Positions 25,313-33,869 of a DNA stretch of 64,000 nt are shown here, one piece after another. Location: assembly GCA_965227445.1 (NCBI GenBank), contig OZ245751.1, forward strand, positions 2,852,001-2,916,000, given 5' to 3'. Every line of letters begins with the position of its first letter. Position 1 is the stretch's first letter. The DNA is from DT-110 sp030148525 (GTDB taxonomy: Bacteria > Bacteroidota > Bacteroidia > Chitinophagales > Saprospiraceae). The notes beneath the pieces were generated by a model. It saw only the letters and a list, made by a program, of their open reading frames with translations, ran no database searches and had not been told where the DNA came from. A program made the translations under genes and the position numbers.

Positions 25313-28300
25313 CTACTCATCCAGATCCCAGATCCAGGTACCTTCCTCATCGAAGTACCCGACCTTGTCACCCTGCTCTACGCGGAACACCCCATCGCCG
25401 GCATAGGAAATAAACTCGAAATCGGGCGACACAATGCGCTCGCCCCGGGCATTGGTGAGACCGCTGAATCCCTCTACGCGCACGCGGGCATAGCCGTCGT
25501 TGAAGGAGCTGATCTGGCTGTATTTCGGCGGGATGAGAGCAATGCCCTTGCGGTTGATAACGCCCCATTTGTTATTCAGTCGAACCACGGCCACCCCGTG
25601 CGAAAACTCACTGGCTTTTTCGTAGAAACCGTGGTGGATGTCGGCCTGCTCGGTAATAAAATAGAAGCGGTACTGCCCATCCCGTACCAATCCACGACCT
25701 TCGCTGAACGTCAGCATGCGATCCACGCTGGGTGTGAGCACCAACTCCCCATTAGCGTCCAGTAAGCCGGCTCGTTTCAAGCCACGGTACACAACTGCCC
25801 GACCATCCTCAAAGGGGTTGCAACGCGAAAAGGTAAACACGGATCGTTTGTCGCCCCGGCGATCGATGTATCCGCAATCGCCATTGAGGTATACCGCTGC
25901 CCGCCCTTCACTGAAAGGCTCTGCCTGGCTATAGCGGGAGGGAATCACCAGACGACCGGTCAGGTCGATATAACCGTATTTTTCCTTGTCTTTCACTACG
26001 GCCAGTCCCTCAGAGAACGGTTCGATCAGCCGGTAGGCCGAGCGGGTCAGCATGGTGCCGTCCAGACGGATTAGGCCGTACTTTTCACCCAATTTCCCGT
26101 AGCGGACAATCGCCACACCAGCTTCGGGGTGAAAGGGCTGAATAGCATTGTATTTGGGGGTCACCAGGAATTGGCCATTCCGGTCGATCAACCCCCAGCT
26201 ACCATCGGTACGCACCCGGGCTACCCCGCGGAAGAAACCGCCGGCCTCCTCAAAAGCAGGTTCAATGTGTTCCCGACCCGTTGAATCAATAAATCCTACT
26301 CCCGTAGCAGTTTTCACCCAGGCCAGACCGTCGGCAAAGGCACCAACAGCTTCGTATTGAAAATCAATGACCACTTCCCCCATCCGGTCTACAAATCCCC
26401 AGTGATCGTCGAGACGAACAGCTGCCAATCCTTCAGAAAAAGGCTGTACTTCGTCGAAGCGGCAGGAAATGATCTCCTGGCCTTCCAGATTCGTATATCC
26501 CCACATATCGTTATGCATTACTGCCAGACGACTTTCGCTGAGGGGTCCGATATTATCGTAGGTTGCCCGGATCGCTAATTGACCGAAGGTATCGATCAGA
26601 CCGTATTTAGGTTTTTCGACGTACACCCTGAGTATCTGGTTGTCCGTATTTTCCAGAAAATGGAGTTGGTCGTATTCGCAGGGAATCAGGGAGCGTCCGT
26701 TGGCGTGGACCGCACCCCATTTATGCCCATTACGTACGATGCCCACCTCGTTGACCATATCCTGTACGTAGCTAAAATCTGGCTTAACAGCCCACTCGCC
26801 TTGTTCGTCGAGATATCCCCAGGAACAATCGGCACAGATCACCTGGGCGGTGCGTTGAAAGATGCGGTCGTACTGGGTATAATCGGTCATAACACTGGGT
26901 GCCAGGACCTCGTCCAGAAAGGTGTGTAGATCACCTAGTCCGTCGGTCGCTTCCATACTGGCGGTGAGGGTGCCGTTCTGGCTGGCCCGCGCCCGTCCGT
27001 TGCGGAAGGGGCCAATAAAGGTATAGCCCCGACTCACCACCCGTCCCGACCGGTTAAGCAGTCCGTAGGTACCATCGGTAAACAAACATCTTGCCAGCGG
27101 ATTACCCTCTGAAAAATCAGTAAATCGTATATCCAAAAACTGCAGGTCGGTGACTAATGCGCCCAATTCATGATTCACCAGACCAAAAACCTGATCGAAG
27201 CGAAAGGAGGTACGCTCGAATTCCATGGGCGTTTTTCCGGGCAAACTAACCAGGGTAAGGGCAGTTCCCGGAATCGGTTTTACTTGTTTGAAAGCCGGTG
27301 ACAACTGAACTTGTCCGGTAGTCACGTGGCGTAATCCCCAACGGTCTTCTCCTGATTGGTAGAACCATTCGAAGTCACCGGCCAGCCATTGGCTGCCTGG
27401 TCGGATACCAGTCGTTCCCTCTGCCGAAGAGTTCACTTTACCAGCCACTTTAACCGTGAAATGCTGTTGGAGGCGCTGCTCCCCCAGTGGCTTTCCCTGA
27501 GCATCTACGTAAATGACTTCTCCAATGGCTCCTGCATTCTCCGGTTTTTGCCGGAAGGCCCTCACCTTTTGGCCATCCCAAATCAACTTTTGGTAGACGG
27601 CGGCTACTATTTCTTCCCCCTCTACATTCACCAATCCATATCCCTCCGGTTGGCGAACCAGAGCCGCCGGCCCTTTCGGCGGTGCGATGTATTGGTAAGG
27701 GATCGAGGTGAGAACAGAATCGCCCCGACCCACGATCTGCCAATCGCCGGAGCGGGTTCGTACCCGGAAAGAGGTTTGGGTAAAGCCCTGGATCTCTTCG
27801 TATTGACTCGACAACACACGTTGACCGCACCAATCGATCAAGCCAACCCGATCATTTTCGCGGGTGATCAGATACCGGGGGCTCAGTGGGATTATATCTT
27901 GGAAGCGATCAGAGGCAATTACCTGGCCGCATAACCAAGAATAAACCGATACCTGGTTCAAACGATACATTTTCAGGTAATATGGAGATACCTGATCGTA
28001 GGTCAGGTATTCCGCGGGAAGTATAGTTTGCCCCTTGGAGTCGAGGAGACCCCACCGATTCTTTTGTTTGATCAGGTACCCACGCCCCGCTAAACGCTTA
28101 ATGCGGTCGGGACCGGGAGGCAGCAACACCGAGCCGTCCAGGCCGGCAATACCCATTTTTTCCCCCTGATACAGGTAGAAACAGCTATCCGTGGCGGAAA
28201 AAATAATCTGATCGTATTCGGGAGCTAATATTTCTTGCCCATCCTTAGTAATGACCCCCCATTTCTTTTTTCTGGAATAGCCTAAATAAGGACCTTCCCA

Positions 28301-28678
28301 AACCTCCAGGTGTTCGTAACCCGGTTGCAAAATGACCTTCCCACGCAGGTTGCGAACCAGCCATGCCTCATCATCCATAACAGCCACCAACAGACTGTCG
28401 ATGACCCGCAGGTCCTGATAACGGGCCGGAATGATTTCTTCTCCCCTCCGGTTGAGGAGACCTACCAGCCCTTGCTGTTGCATGGTAGCGTAGCCGTAGC
28501 GTTCAAAATCGCCGATGGCATCGTATTTTGGAGTCACTTGCATACGACCCCGGGCATCAATGAGGCCCCACCCCTGCCCTTTTTTAACGGGAAAAAGTGT
28601 TTGCCCGTCTACCGTCCACGGGCACAGACAGGTACAAAGCATCCCCAGCAGGAGCGATCGGATGATAACGGGCGTCAT
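25313..28678 (-). CDS. Large secreted WG-repeat protein
   Basis: 1121 residues. After a signal peptide (1-25, ending 'TVDGQ') nearly the whole chain is WG repeats of about 35-50 residues, each with the core 'WGLID..G..I.P.Y' (for example 'GWGLIDARGRMQVTPKYDAI', 'WGFVDRMGEVVIDFQYEAV' and 'YGYIDLTGRLVIPSRYSQ'). More than 15 are visible, tighter in the C-terminal half; the section at about 350-560 is more diverged. WG repeats form beta-propeller or beta-hairpin arrays that bind partners, but no precise function is known. No catalytic domain or sorting signal was seen, so it is probably periplasmic or surface-bound. Confidence 0.88.
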   Translation of the reverse strand: MTPVIIRSLLLGMLCTCLCPWTVDGQTLFPVKKGQGWGLIDARGRMQVTPKYDAIGDFERYGYATMQQQGLVGLLNRRGEEIIPARYQDLRVIDSLLVAVMDDEAWLVRNLRGKVILQPGYEHLEVWEGPYLGYSRKKKWGVITKDGQEILAPEYDQIIFSATDSCFYLYQGEKMGIAGLDGSVLLPPGPDRIKRLAGRGYLIKQKNRWGLLDSKGQTILPAEYLTYDQVSPYYLKMYRLNQVSVYSWLCGQVIASDRFQDIIPLSPRYLITRENDRVGLIDWCGQRVLSSQYEEIQGFTQTSFRVRTRSGDWQIVGRGDSVLTSIPYQYIAPPKGPAALVRQPEGYGLVNVEGEEIVAAVYQKLIWDGQKVRAFRQKPENAGAIGEVIYVDAQGKPLGEQRLQQHFTVKVAGKVNSSAEGTTGIRPGSQWLAGDFEWFYQSGEDRWGLRHVTTGQVQLSPAFKQVKPIPGTALTLVSLPGKTPMEFERTSFRFDQVFGLVNHELGALVTDLQFLDIRFTDFSEGNPLARCLFTDGTYGLLNRSGRVVSRGYTFIGPFRNGRARASQNGTLTASMEATDGLGDLHTFLDEVLAPSVMTDYTQYDRIFQRTAQVICADCSWGYLDEQGEWAVKPDFSYVQDMVNEVGIVRNGHKWGAVHANGRSLIPCEYDQLHFLENTDNQILRVYVEKPKYGLIDTFGQLAIRATYDNIGPLSESRLAVMHNDMWGYTNLEGQEIISCRFDEVQPFSEGLAAVRLDDHWGFVDRMGEVVIDFQYEAVGAFADGLAWVKTATGVGFIDSTGREHIEPAFEEAGGFFRGVARVRTDGSWGLIDRNGQFLVTPKYNAIQPFHPEAGVAIVRYGKLGEKYGLIRLDGTMLTRSAYRLIEPFSEGLAVVKDKEKYGYIDLTGRLVIPSRYSQAEPFSEGRAAVYLNGDCGYIDRRGDKRSVFTFSRCNPFEDGRAVVYRGLKRAGLLDANGELVLTPSVDRMLTFSEGRGLVRDGQYRFYFITEQADIHHGFYEKASEFSHGVAVVRLNNKWGVINRKGIALIPPKYSQISSFNDGYARVRVEGFSGLTNARGERIVSPDFEFISYAGDGVFRVEQGDKVGYFDEEGTWIWDLDE

Positions 28679-29314
28679 AAATGAAATTCTTATTGGCCGT
28701 AAGGTGCTTTTTGTAACGTCTGGTAGTACACAAAAAGTACGTGTAATACCCCAAATTCAGGGAGATTACCAACGCTCCTACACCAGCCTGGTTTTCAGTT
28801 GCCTAAATAGCGTGAGGTCGGGCATAGGCCAATTCGTAAAGTGATGACTGTCAAAGCCCAACCTCCCGGTACAGGGTAGCAGGTAGAGGGTATAAGGATT
28901 AAAGCAAGTCCTACTACCTTATTTAGTTCAAGGTGAGGTGATGACATTCCGTTGTTTAGCAATAGCTTAGCCTGTCAACCTCACCCTAAATAGCGAATGC
29001 GCTAAAATAGAAGTCTGCAGAATAACCGACGAGGGTGCTTTAGGTTGCAACCACCTTACGGGCATAGGAGGATAAGGTGGATTAGAAAACGGAGGTCGGA
29101 AAGCGGAGGTCGGAAAGCGGCCCGCCTTCGCCAAGGCTATCGCGGGCAGGGAAATCATAAGCCCATCCACTTTAGTGTTGGGTTGAAAGCGAAATCAAAC
29201 AATCCCAATAACCACTTTAGTGGTGCCCCTGCCCCCTCCTTCCGTGCGGACTTCAGCGCCCGCAGAATCGTGCCGGCAGGTACGAACGCCCGGTAAATCC
29301 CTACCTTGCGTCCC
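28679..29314. other. Divergent intergenic region rich in small palindromes
   Basis: 636 bp without a gene. It contains CCACCTTA/TAAGGTGG (29051-29082), a TCGGAAA/GCGGAGG heptad array (29087-29117), a GCCCGCCTTCGCC...GCGGGCAGG palindrome (about 29119-29150) and a perfect ACCACT-TT-AGTGGT palindrome (29211-29224). The last is preceded by a partial copy near 29165. No promoter is convincing. Confidence 0.55.
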
Positions 29315-29863
29315 ATGGACATGCAAAACGAACACCCTCTCTCCTTCCGGGAGGCACGACCAAAGGCTGAGGAACGCCGGAGAAAACTATCCGAAGACCG
29401 CAATCCGCTGTATCTCGTACTCGACGGGCTCAGCGATCCACGCAATGTAGGCAGCCTTTTTCGGCTGGCGGATGCCGGCCGCCTGGCGGGCATATATCTG
29501 GTGGGAATGAACGAGGAGTTGCTTGCGGGAAAAGCAGGACGGGTGGCCAGGTCAACCATGTCCCTCGTTCCTTATTGGTTTGTTCGGGACTGGGAACACT
29601 GGAGTATGGATTCGCCGGAGCTTCATCTCTTCGCCCTGGAATGGACAAATCAATCCCAGCCTTACCATAGCGTCCGTCCTTCCTGGCCGGTTGGCCTGGT
29701 GATCGGTAACGAGCAACAAGGAGTCAGTCCGGAAGGCTTGCAGGCCTGTCGGCAAAGCCTGCACATACCCATGTTAGGCTTAAATTCCTCCATGAATGTG
29801 AGTGTAGCAACGGGGATTGCGGTATACGGAATGTTGCAGCAGGGCGGTATGCTGAAGGAATGA
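29315..29863 (+). CDS. SpoU/TrmH family RNA methyltransferase
   Basis: 182 residues, SPOUT-fold methyltransferase using S-adenosylmethionine to 2'-O-methylate tRNA or rRNA. Three motifs are clear: 'DPRNVGSLFRLADAG', 'LVIGNEQQGVS' and 'LNSSMNVSVATGIAVY'. Start set at the ATG 29315; a TTG at 29306 is in frame. Substrate unknown. The stop is immediately followed by repeat copy A. Confidence 0.9.
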   Translation: MDMQNEHPLSFREARPKAEERRRKLSEDRNPLYLVLDGLSDPRNVGSLFRLADAGRLAGIYLVGMNEELLAGKAGRVARSTMSLVPYWFVRDWEHWSMDSPELHLFALEWTNQSQPYHSVRPSWPVGLVIGNEQQGVSPEGLQACRQSLHIPMLGLNSSMNVSVATGIAVYGMLQQGGMLKE

Positions 29864-30098
29864 TCAGTGTTCAGTGCTCAATGCTCAGTTGGCAGTTCGC
29901 AATGCTCAGTGCCCAGTTCTCAGTTGGCAGTTTCCAGTAGGCAGTGCTCAGTGCGCTGTTGGCAGTTCGCAATGCTCAATGTTCAGTGCTTAATGCCCAG
30001 TGCGTTCCCGGGTTTTTGACGGCGTTTCTAGGGATGTGGCCGATCCATATCCTTTTTGGCGAAAGCCAAGTAAGCAGATCGAATCATTGAGCAATTAG
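29864..30098 (+). repeat. Inverted long repeat, copy A
   Basis: About 140 bp of CAGTGCT/CAATGCT/CAGTTGG heptads, then a spacer and the block 'CGATCCAT ... TTTTTGGCGAAAGCC ... GATCGAATCATTGAGCA' (30041-30093). Bases 29921-29987 are identical over 67 of 67 positions to the reverse complement of 35291-35357, and the trailing block also matches copy B in inverted order. Confidence 0.9.
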
Positions 30099-30118
30099 CT
30101 GATCGCGAGCCGTTTCCT

Positions 30119-30432
30119 CCCCTCATCCCCGGCCCTTCTCCCAGCGGGAGAAGGGAGTCGTTTCTGATTTGAATCGGTTTGGGTTGTGTCCCGGCAAATT
30201 ACGGAAGGTAGATCGCCTGATCACCTAATCCCCTAATCGAAAAAAACGAGACGCGAAAAACTTCTTCACTACCAAGGAGCAAGAACTTCGGTAGGATTTC
30301 CCATTCCCCAATTCTCCAAATCTCCCTTTCTGTTCACACCCTCATCCCCGGCCCTGTGAAATAGTTTTTAACTCTTGCTTCGCAAGATTTCACGGGGCAA
30401 GCCCTTCTCCCAGTGGGAGAAGGGAGTCGTTT
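30119..30432 (+). repeat. Composite repeat, copy 2
   Basis: It has a CTTCTCCC/GGGAGAAG palindrome with 'GTCGTTTCTGA' trailer (30119-30167) and the 'GGCAAATTACGGA' and 'CCTAATCCCCTA' blocks (30190-30235). The 62-bp module follows (30233-30294), inverted relative to copy 1, then an 8-bp-period array (about 30297-30330). A second palindrome copy (30339-30432) is split by an insertion. Confidence 0.8.
30351..30404 (+). mobile_element. Small hairpin insertion with 4-bp duplication
   Basis: A 46-bp segment (30355-30400) interrupts the palindrome repeat at the point where the neighbouring intact copy reads CCGGCCCTTCTCCC. It is flanked by GCCC on both sides (30351-30354 and 30401-30404). It can fold through GTGAAAT/ATTTCAC and CTTGC/GCAAG. 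This looks like a non-autonomous miniature element, but the source transposase is unknown. Confidence 0.55.
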
Positions 30433-30542
30433 TTAAGGTAATTGACGATATAAGTACTCCAACTAACAGAACGGTAAAGTGGGGGTATAAATCATAGCAA
30501 AAGGCAGCCCCTCAATAAAAACGAGCTTATCAGGGACGTTCA

Positions 30543-30694
30543 AGCCGTAAACCGTGAGCCGTGAACCGTGAACCGTGGAGCGTGAGCCGTGGACCGTGAA
30601 CCGTGGAGCGTGAGCCGTGGACCTTGGAGCGTGAGCCGTGGACCTTGGAGCGTGAGCCGTGGAGCGTGAGCCGTGGACCTTGGACCATGGACCT
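30543..30694 (+). repeat. CCGTG-type heptad array abutting the DUF6249 stop
   Basis: About 20 consecutive units of CCGTGAG, CCGTGAA, CCGTGGA, GCGTGAG and CCTTGGA in unbroken 7-bp register. It runs right up to the stop codon of the minus-strand gene. The longest regular array in the window. Confidence 0.92.
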
Positions 30695-31078
30695 TCACAC
30701 CAGCTCCTCCACCCGCTCGTTCTCGGCCTTTTTGGCTTCTTTTTCTAATTGACGGGCCTCGTAGAGATAATAACCCACCAAACCGATGCCCACAAAAATG
30801 AGGATTGCCGAGAAATAAGCAGGATCCTCATCCATGCCTAATGAGTCGAGGAGGCTGCCAACCAACAAACCCAGACCTCCCATTATAGCCACAACACCCA
30901 GTTTCAGGGAGTTACCCCGACGTCGGGGCCGGCGCAGGATGCTCGCATCCCGACCCGATTCGATCAGGGCCATACTGATGCGGTTCTTGGTTGTGTAATG
31001 CAGGTATAAGAAGATAATCAGTGCCAGAAAAGGCCAGATAATCCCCATTATGGGGATCAATACTTCCAGTTCGTCCAT
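30695..31078 (-). CDS. DUF6249-type small membrane protein
   Basis: 127 residues with membrane helices near residues 7-27, 62-80 and 88-106. The basic linker 'SGRDASILRRPRRRGNSLKL' and acidic C-terminus 'ARQLEKEAKKAENERVEELV' fit the family I know as DUF6249. It is divergent from the ECF sigma factor operon, a common neighbourhood for this family, which suggests a link to sigma-controlled envelope stress (inference). Confidence 0.75.
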   Translation of the reverse strand: MDELEVLIPIMGIIWPFLALIIFLYLHYTTKNRISMALIESGRDASILRRPRRRGNSLKLGVVAIMGGLGLLVGSLLDSLGMDEDPAYFSAILIFVGIGLVGYYLYEARQLEKEAKKAENERVEELV

Positions 31079-31334
31079 TTTATGTGGTCTTGTATCAAGT
31101 TGTTAGCAAATTCGGTGTTTGGACGGCAGATTGCTCCGACCGGTTACAGTAATGTCTGCTTTTTTTTGGCGAAAGCCGGAGATGACATAGGTGTAATCGG
31201 TACATCAATGCATCATATTATATAGTAAACAGAATTATTGAGATTTTGATTGGAGGTTATTTTCACTCATCCCCGTACCTCCCTTATTGAAGAAGGAGCC
31301 GGAAAATGGGTACACAAAGATTCTCTCTTTTTTT

Positions 31335-31363
31335 TGAAACCAACTGCACCTTCCGGTGCGTCT
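31335..31363 (+). promoter_or_regulatory. Possible ECF-type promoter of the sigma operon
   Basis: TGAAAC (31335-31340) and CGTCT (31359-31363), 18 bases apart, resemble the -35/-10 of ECF sigma promoters. If used, the transcript would start just before the ATG. Autoregulation by the encoded sigma factor is speculative. Confidence 0.3.
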
Positions 31364-31373
31364 AAACAAGCAC

Positions 31374-31961
31374 ATGGGCTCATCCACGCCAGAAGAAGAC
31401 GTAGTGCTCGTACAACGCGTGTTGACGGGACAGCGATCGGCCTTTCGCTCTCTGGTGGAGCGCTACCAGAACTATGTATTTTCGGTAGCCTTACAAGTAG
31501 TGAAAAACCGCGAGGAGGCCGAGGAAATCGCGCAGGATGTGTTCATCAAGGTGTATAACCAACTGGGATCCTTTGAGCAACGCAGCCGGTTCAGTACCTG
31601 GCTGTACACCATTGCCTACCGGACCTCCCTGGATTATGCCCGACGCAGACGCCTGAAAACCAACAGCATTGACCAAGAGGACAGTGCGCTGCAATTGCCG
31701 GATGAGGCAGCAGTCGGTCCCTCCAAACAACTGGACCAGGCCGACCTCAACGGACAACTTAAGGCCGTACTCGATGAGCTTAAGCCATCCGATGCACTTT
31801 TGATCAGCTTGTACTATTTTAGGGAACGATCCGTTAGTGAGATCAGTGAGATTACCGGATTGACCCCTTCCAATATCAAAACCAAGCTGTATCGCTTGCG
31901 GGAACAATTGCGGGACTTGCTTTCGCAAAAACTAAAAGAAGAAATCGAGGATCTTTTATGA
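31374..31961 (+). CDS. ECF RNA polymerase sigma factor
   Basis: 195 residues. Region 2 is seen in 'LVERYQNYVFSVALQVV', 'EEAEEIAQDVFIKVY' and 'FSTWLYTIAYRTSLDYAR'. Region 4 is seen in 'LISLYYFRERSVSEISEITG' and 'SNIKTKLYRLREQL'. No further domains. The start is the ATG 31374, with a GTG at 31356 as alternative. Its stop overlaps the anti-sigma start by four bases (ATGA), so the two are coupled. Confidence 0.92.
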   Translation: MGSSTPEEDVVLVQRVLTGQRSAFRSLVERYQNYVFSVALQVVKNREEAEEIAQDVFIKVYNQLGSFEQRSRFSTWLYTIAYRTSLDYARRRRLKTNSIDQEDSALQLPDEAAVGPSKQLDQADLNGQLKAVLDELKPSDALLISLYYFRERSVSEISEITGLTPSNIKTKLYRLREQLRDLLSQKLKEEIEDLL

Positions 31962-32455
31962 ATACGCCAAACGACCAGATATGGGCCTATCTCGACGGAC
32001 AGCTCTCACCGGAGCAAAAAAAGACCTTTGAGCACCAACTGGAGCAAGACGAAGACCTGCGTCAGCTTTTGGCGGAAGCCAGAGCCCTGGACACCCACCT
32101 GGAAAACCGCGAACCGGATCAACCTTCAATGCGATTCGTAGCCAATCTGATGGATAAGCTGCCCGAACGGTATAAATCCATCTCGGTCAGTCCCCTGCTC
32201 TCCCGCAGCACATTGCGTTGGATGGGCGGCATATTAGCCACCCTTTTTCTGGTCAATCTCGGTCTGGCCTTTACGGTAGATGCTCCCGCCACGCAGGTTA
32301 CCCCCTACGTAGAGCAACTTAAAGAATGGTCATCGTCTATTCCCTCCCGCTGGTTGATGCTAAGTGCCGCATTGAGTATTGGTTACCTGGGTTACCTGTT
32401 ACTAGACAACCTGCTGGCACGGTTGATCCTGAAAAACAGGAAACCTAATCTCTGA
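31958..32455 (+). CDS. Putative membrane anti-sigma factor
   Basis: 165 residues. The N-terminal cytoplasmic part begins 'DQIWAYLDGQLSPEQKKTFE', the zinc-less 'yldGxLs' start common in anti-sigma proteins. Two membrane helices lie near 85-105 and 130-155. No zinc-binding His-Cys-Cys motif was found. The ATGA overlap with the sigma gene supports a regulator-pair role. Its 3' end overlaps the convergent pyrC gene by 11 bases. Confidence 0.7.
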   Translation: MNTPNDQIWAYLDGQLSPEQKKTFEHQLEQDEDLRQLLAEARALDTHLENREPDQPSMRFVANLMDKLPERYKSISVSPLLSRSTLRWMGGILATLFLVNLGLAFTVDAPATQVTPYVEQLKEWSSSIPSRWLMLSAALSIGYLGYLLLDNLLARLILKNRKPNL

Positions 32456-33782
32456 GGAAAGCCATTCGCTCTCCTTTCTTCGATTCGTTGAAAGTCCCGT
32501 CTTCGTAAGCCAGGTGTCCGCTCACGATGGTGTGCTTAACCCTGCCAGTGAACGTATGCCCTTCAAAGGGCGACCATCCACACTTATAGTGGATATTGTC
32601 CTTATTTACAGCCCAGCGTTCGTTGGGGTCTACCAGCACTACATCGGCCCAGAACCCTTCGCGCAGATATCCCCGTCGATCGATCTCAAAGCATTGGGCG
32701 GGCGCGTGACACATCTTATCCACCACCTTTTCCATACTGATTTTATTAGCCTGCACGAATTCCAGCATTACGTTAAGTGTATGCTGGATCAGCGGCACTC
32801 CCGAGGGAGCACCAGCATATTTGCTCTGCTTCTCCTCCCAGGTATGGGGAGCATGGTCGGTGGCGATTATGTCGAGGCGGTTATCCATCAGGGCCGGCAG
32901 TAGCGCCTCTCGGTGGCGTGCTTCCTTGATGGCCGGGTTGCACTTGATCTGGCTACCCAGAGCAGCGTACTGATCGGCATCGAAGTACAGGTGATGCACA
33001 CACACTTCGGAGGTGATCCGTTTTTGCGAAAGCGGAATATCGTTTCGAAAAAGCGCCAACTCTTCTTCCGTGGAAATATGCAGAATGTGCAGACGGGTAT
33101 TGTACTGCTTAGCCAACTCGATTGCGAAAGACGACGATTTATAGCAGCCTTCGACATTGCGGATCAACGGGTGGGCCGACATGGGAATATCCTCGCCGTA
33201 CTTTTCTTCGTACTCAGCCATTTTTTTTCGAATGGTGGCCTCATCCTCACAGTGAGTGGCGATGAGCAATGGGACTTGTGAGAATAAGTTCTCCAGCGTC
33301 TTTTCATCGTCAACCAGCATATTCCCCGTACTGGAGCCCATAAAGACTTTAATACCGCAAACCGCATTGCCATCGGTCTTGAGAACCTCCTCAATATTAT
33401 CATTGCTGGCTCCCATGAAGAAGGAGTAGTTGGCGAGGGAGACCTCGGCGGCCCGGTCGTATTTCTGTTGCAGCAACTCCTGGGTCAGAGCCGGCGGTTT
33501 GGTATTGGGCATTTCCATAAAAGAGGTTACGCCTCCGGCGACGGCGGCCCGTGGTTCGGTATAGAGATCGGCTTTGTGGGTGAGCCCCGGATCGCGAAAG
33601 TGTACCTGATCGTCGATGATGCCGGGCATGGCCCAAAGGCCTTCAGCATTGATTTCCCGGTCGGCCCTACGATCAATATTGGATGCAATCTGCTCAATGA
33701 ACCCATCCTTAATGAAAATGTCGGCTACGCGCTGGTCGCCTTCGTTGATGATATTGGCTTGCTTGATGAGTATGGTAGACAT
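32445..33782 (-). CDS. pyrC: Dihydroorotase
   Basis: 445-residue amidohydrolase that closes carbamoyl-aspartate to dihydroorotate in pyrimidine synthesis. The metal site is 'IDDQVHFRDPGLTHKAD', the carboxylated lysine sits in 'GIKVFMGSSTGNM', followed by 'THCEDE', 'LHILHIST' and the Asp of 'IATDHAPHTWEEK'. The usual first metal His of H-x-H is Gln (Q-x-H). I recall this variant in other Bacteroidota, so it is probably a lineage feature and not damage. Allantoinase is the main alternative call. Confidence 0.88.
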   Translation of the reverse strand: MSTILIKQANIINEGDQRVADIFIKDGFIEQIASNIDRRADREINAEGLWAMPGIIDDQVHFRDPGLTHKADLYTEPRAAVAGGVTSFMEMPNTKPPALTQELLQQKYDRAAEVSLANYSFFMGASNDNIEEVLKTDGNAVCGIKVFMGSSTGNMLVDDEKTLENLFSQVPLLIATHCEDEATIRKKMAEYEEKYGEDIPMSAHPLIRNVEGCYKSSSFAIELAKQYNTRLHILHISTEEELALFRNDIPLSQKRITSEVCVHHLYFDADQYAALGSQIKCNPAIKEARHREALLPALMDNRLDIIATDHAPHTWEEKQSKYAGAPSGVPLIQHTLNVMLEFVQANKISMEKVVDKMCHAPAQCFEIDRRGYLREGFWADVVLVDPNERWAVNKDNIHYKCGWSPFEGHTFTGRVKHTIVSGHLAYEDGTFNESKKGERMAFLRD

Positions 33783-33844
33783 GGTAATTGTTTAGGTTTG
33801 GTGATTCGCCCCCGGCGGGTGCGGATGTTATCGGAGCTATACCC

Positions 33845-33852
33845 TATTTTTG
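33845..33852 (+). promoter_or_regulatory. Candidate -7 box for purK
   Basis: TATTTTTG matches TAnnTTTG, 17 bases upstream of the chosen purK ATG. Confidence 0.4.
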
Positions 33853-33869
33853 CGGGAAAATACGAAAGC

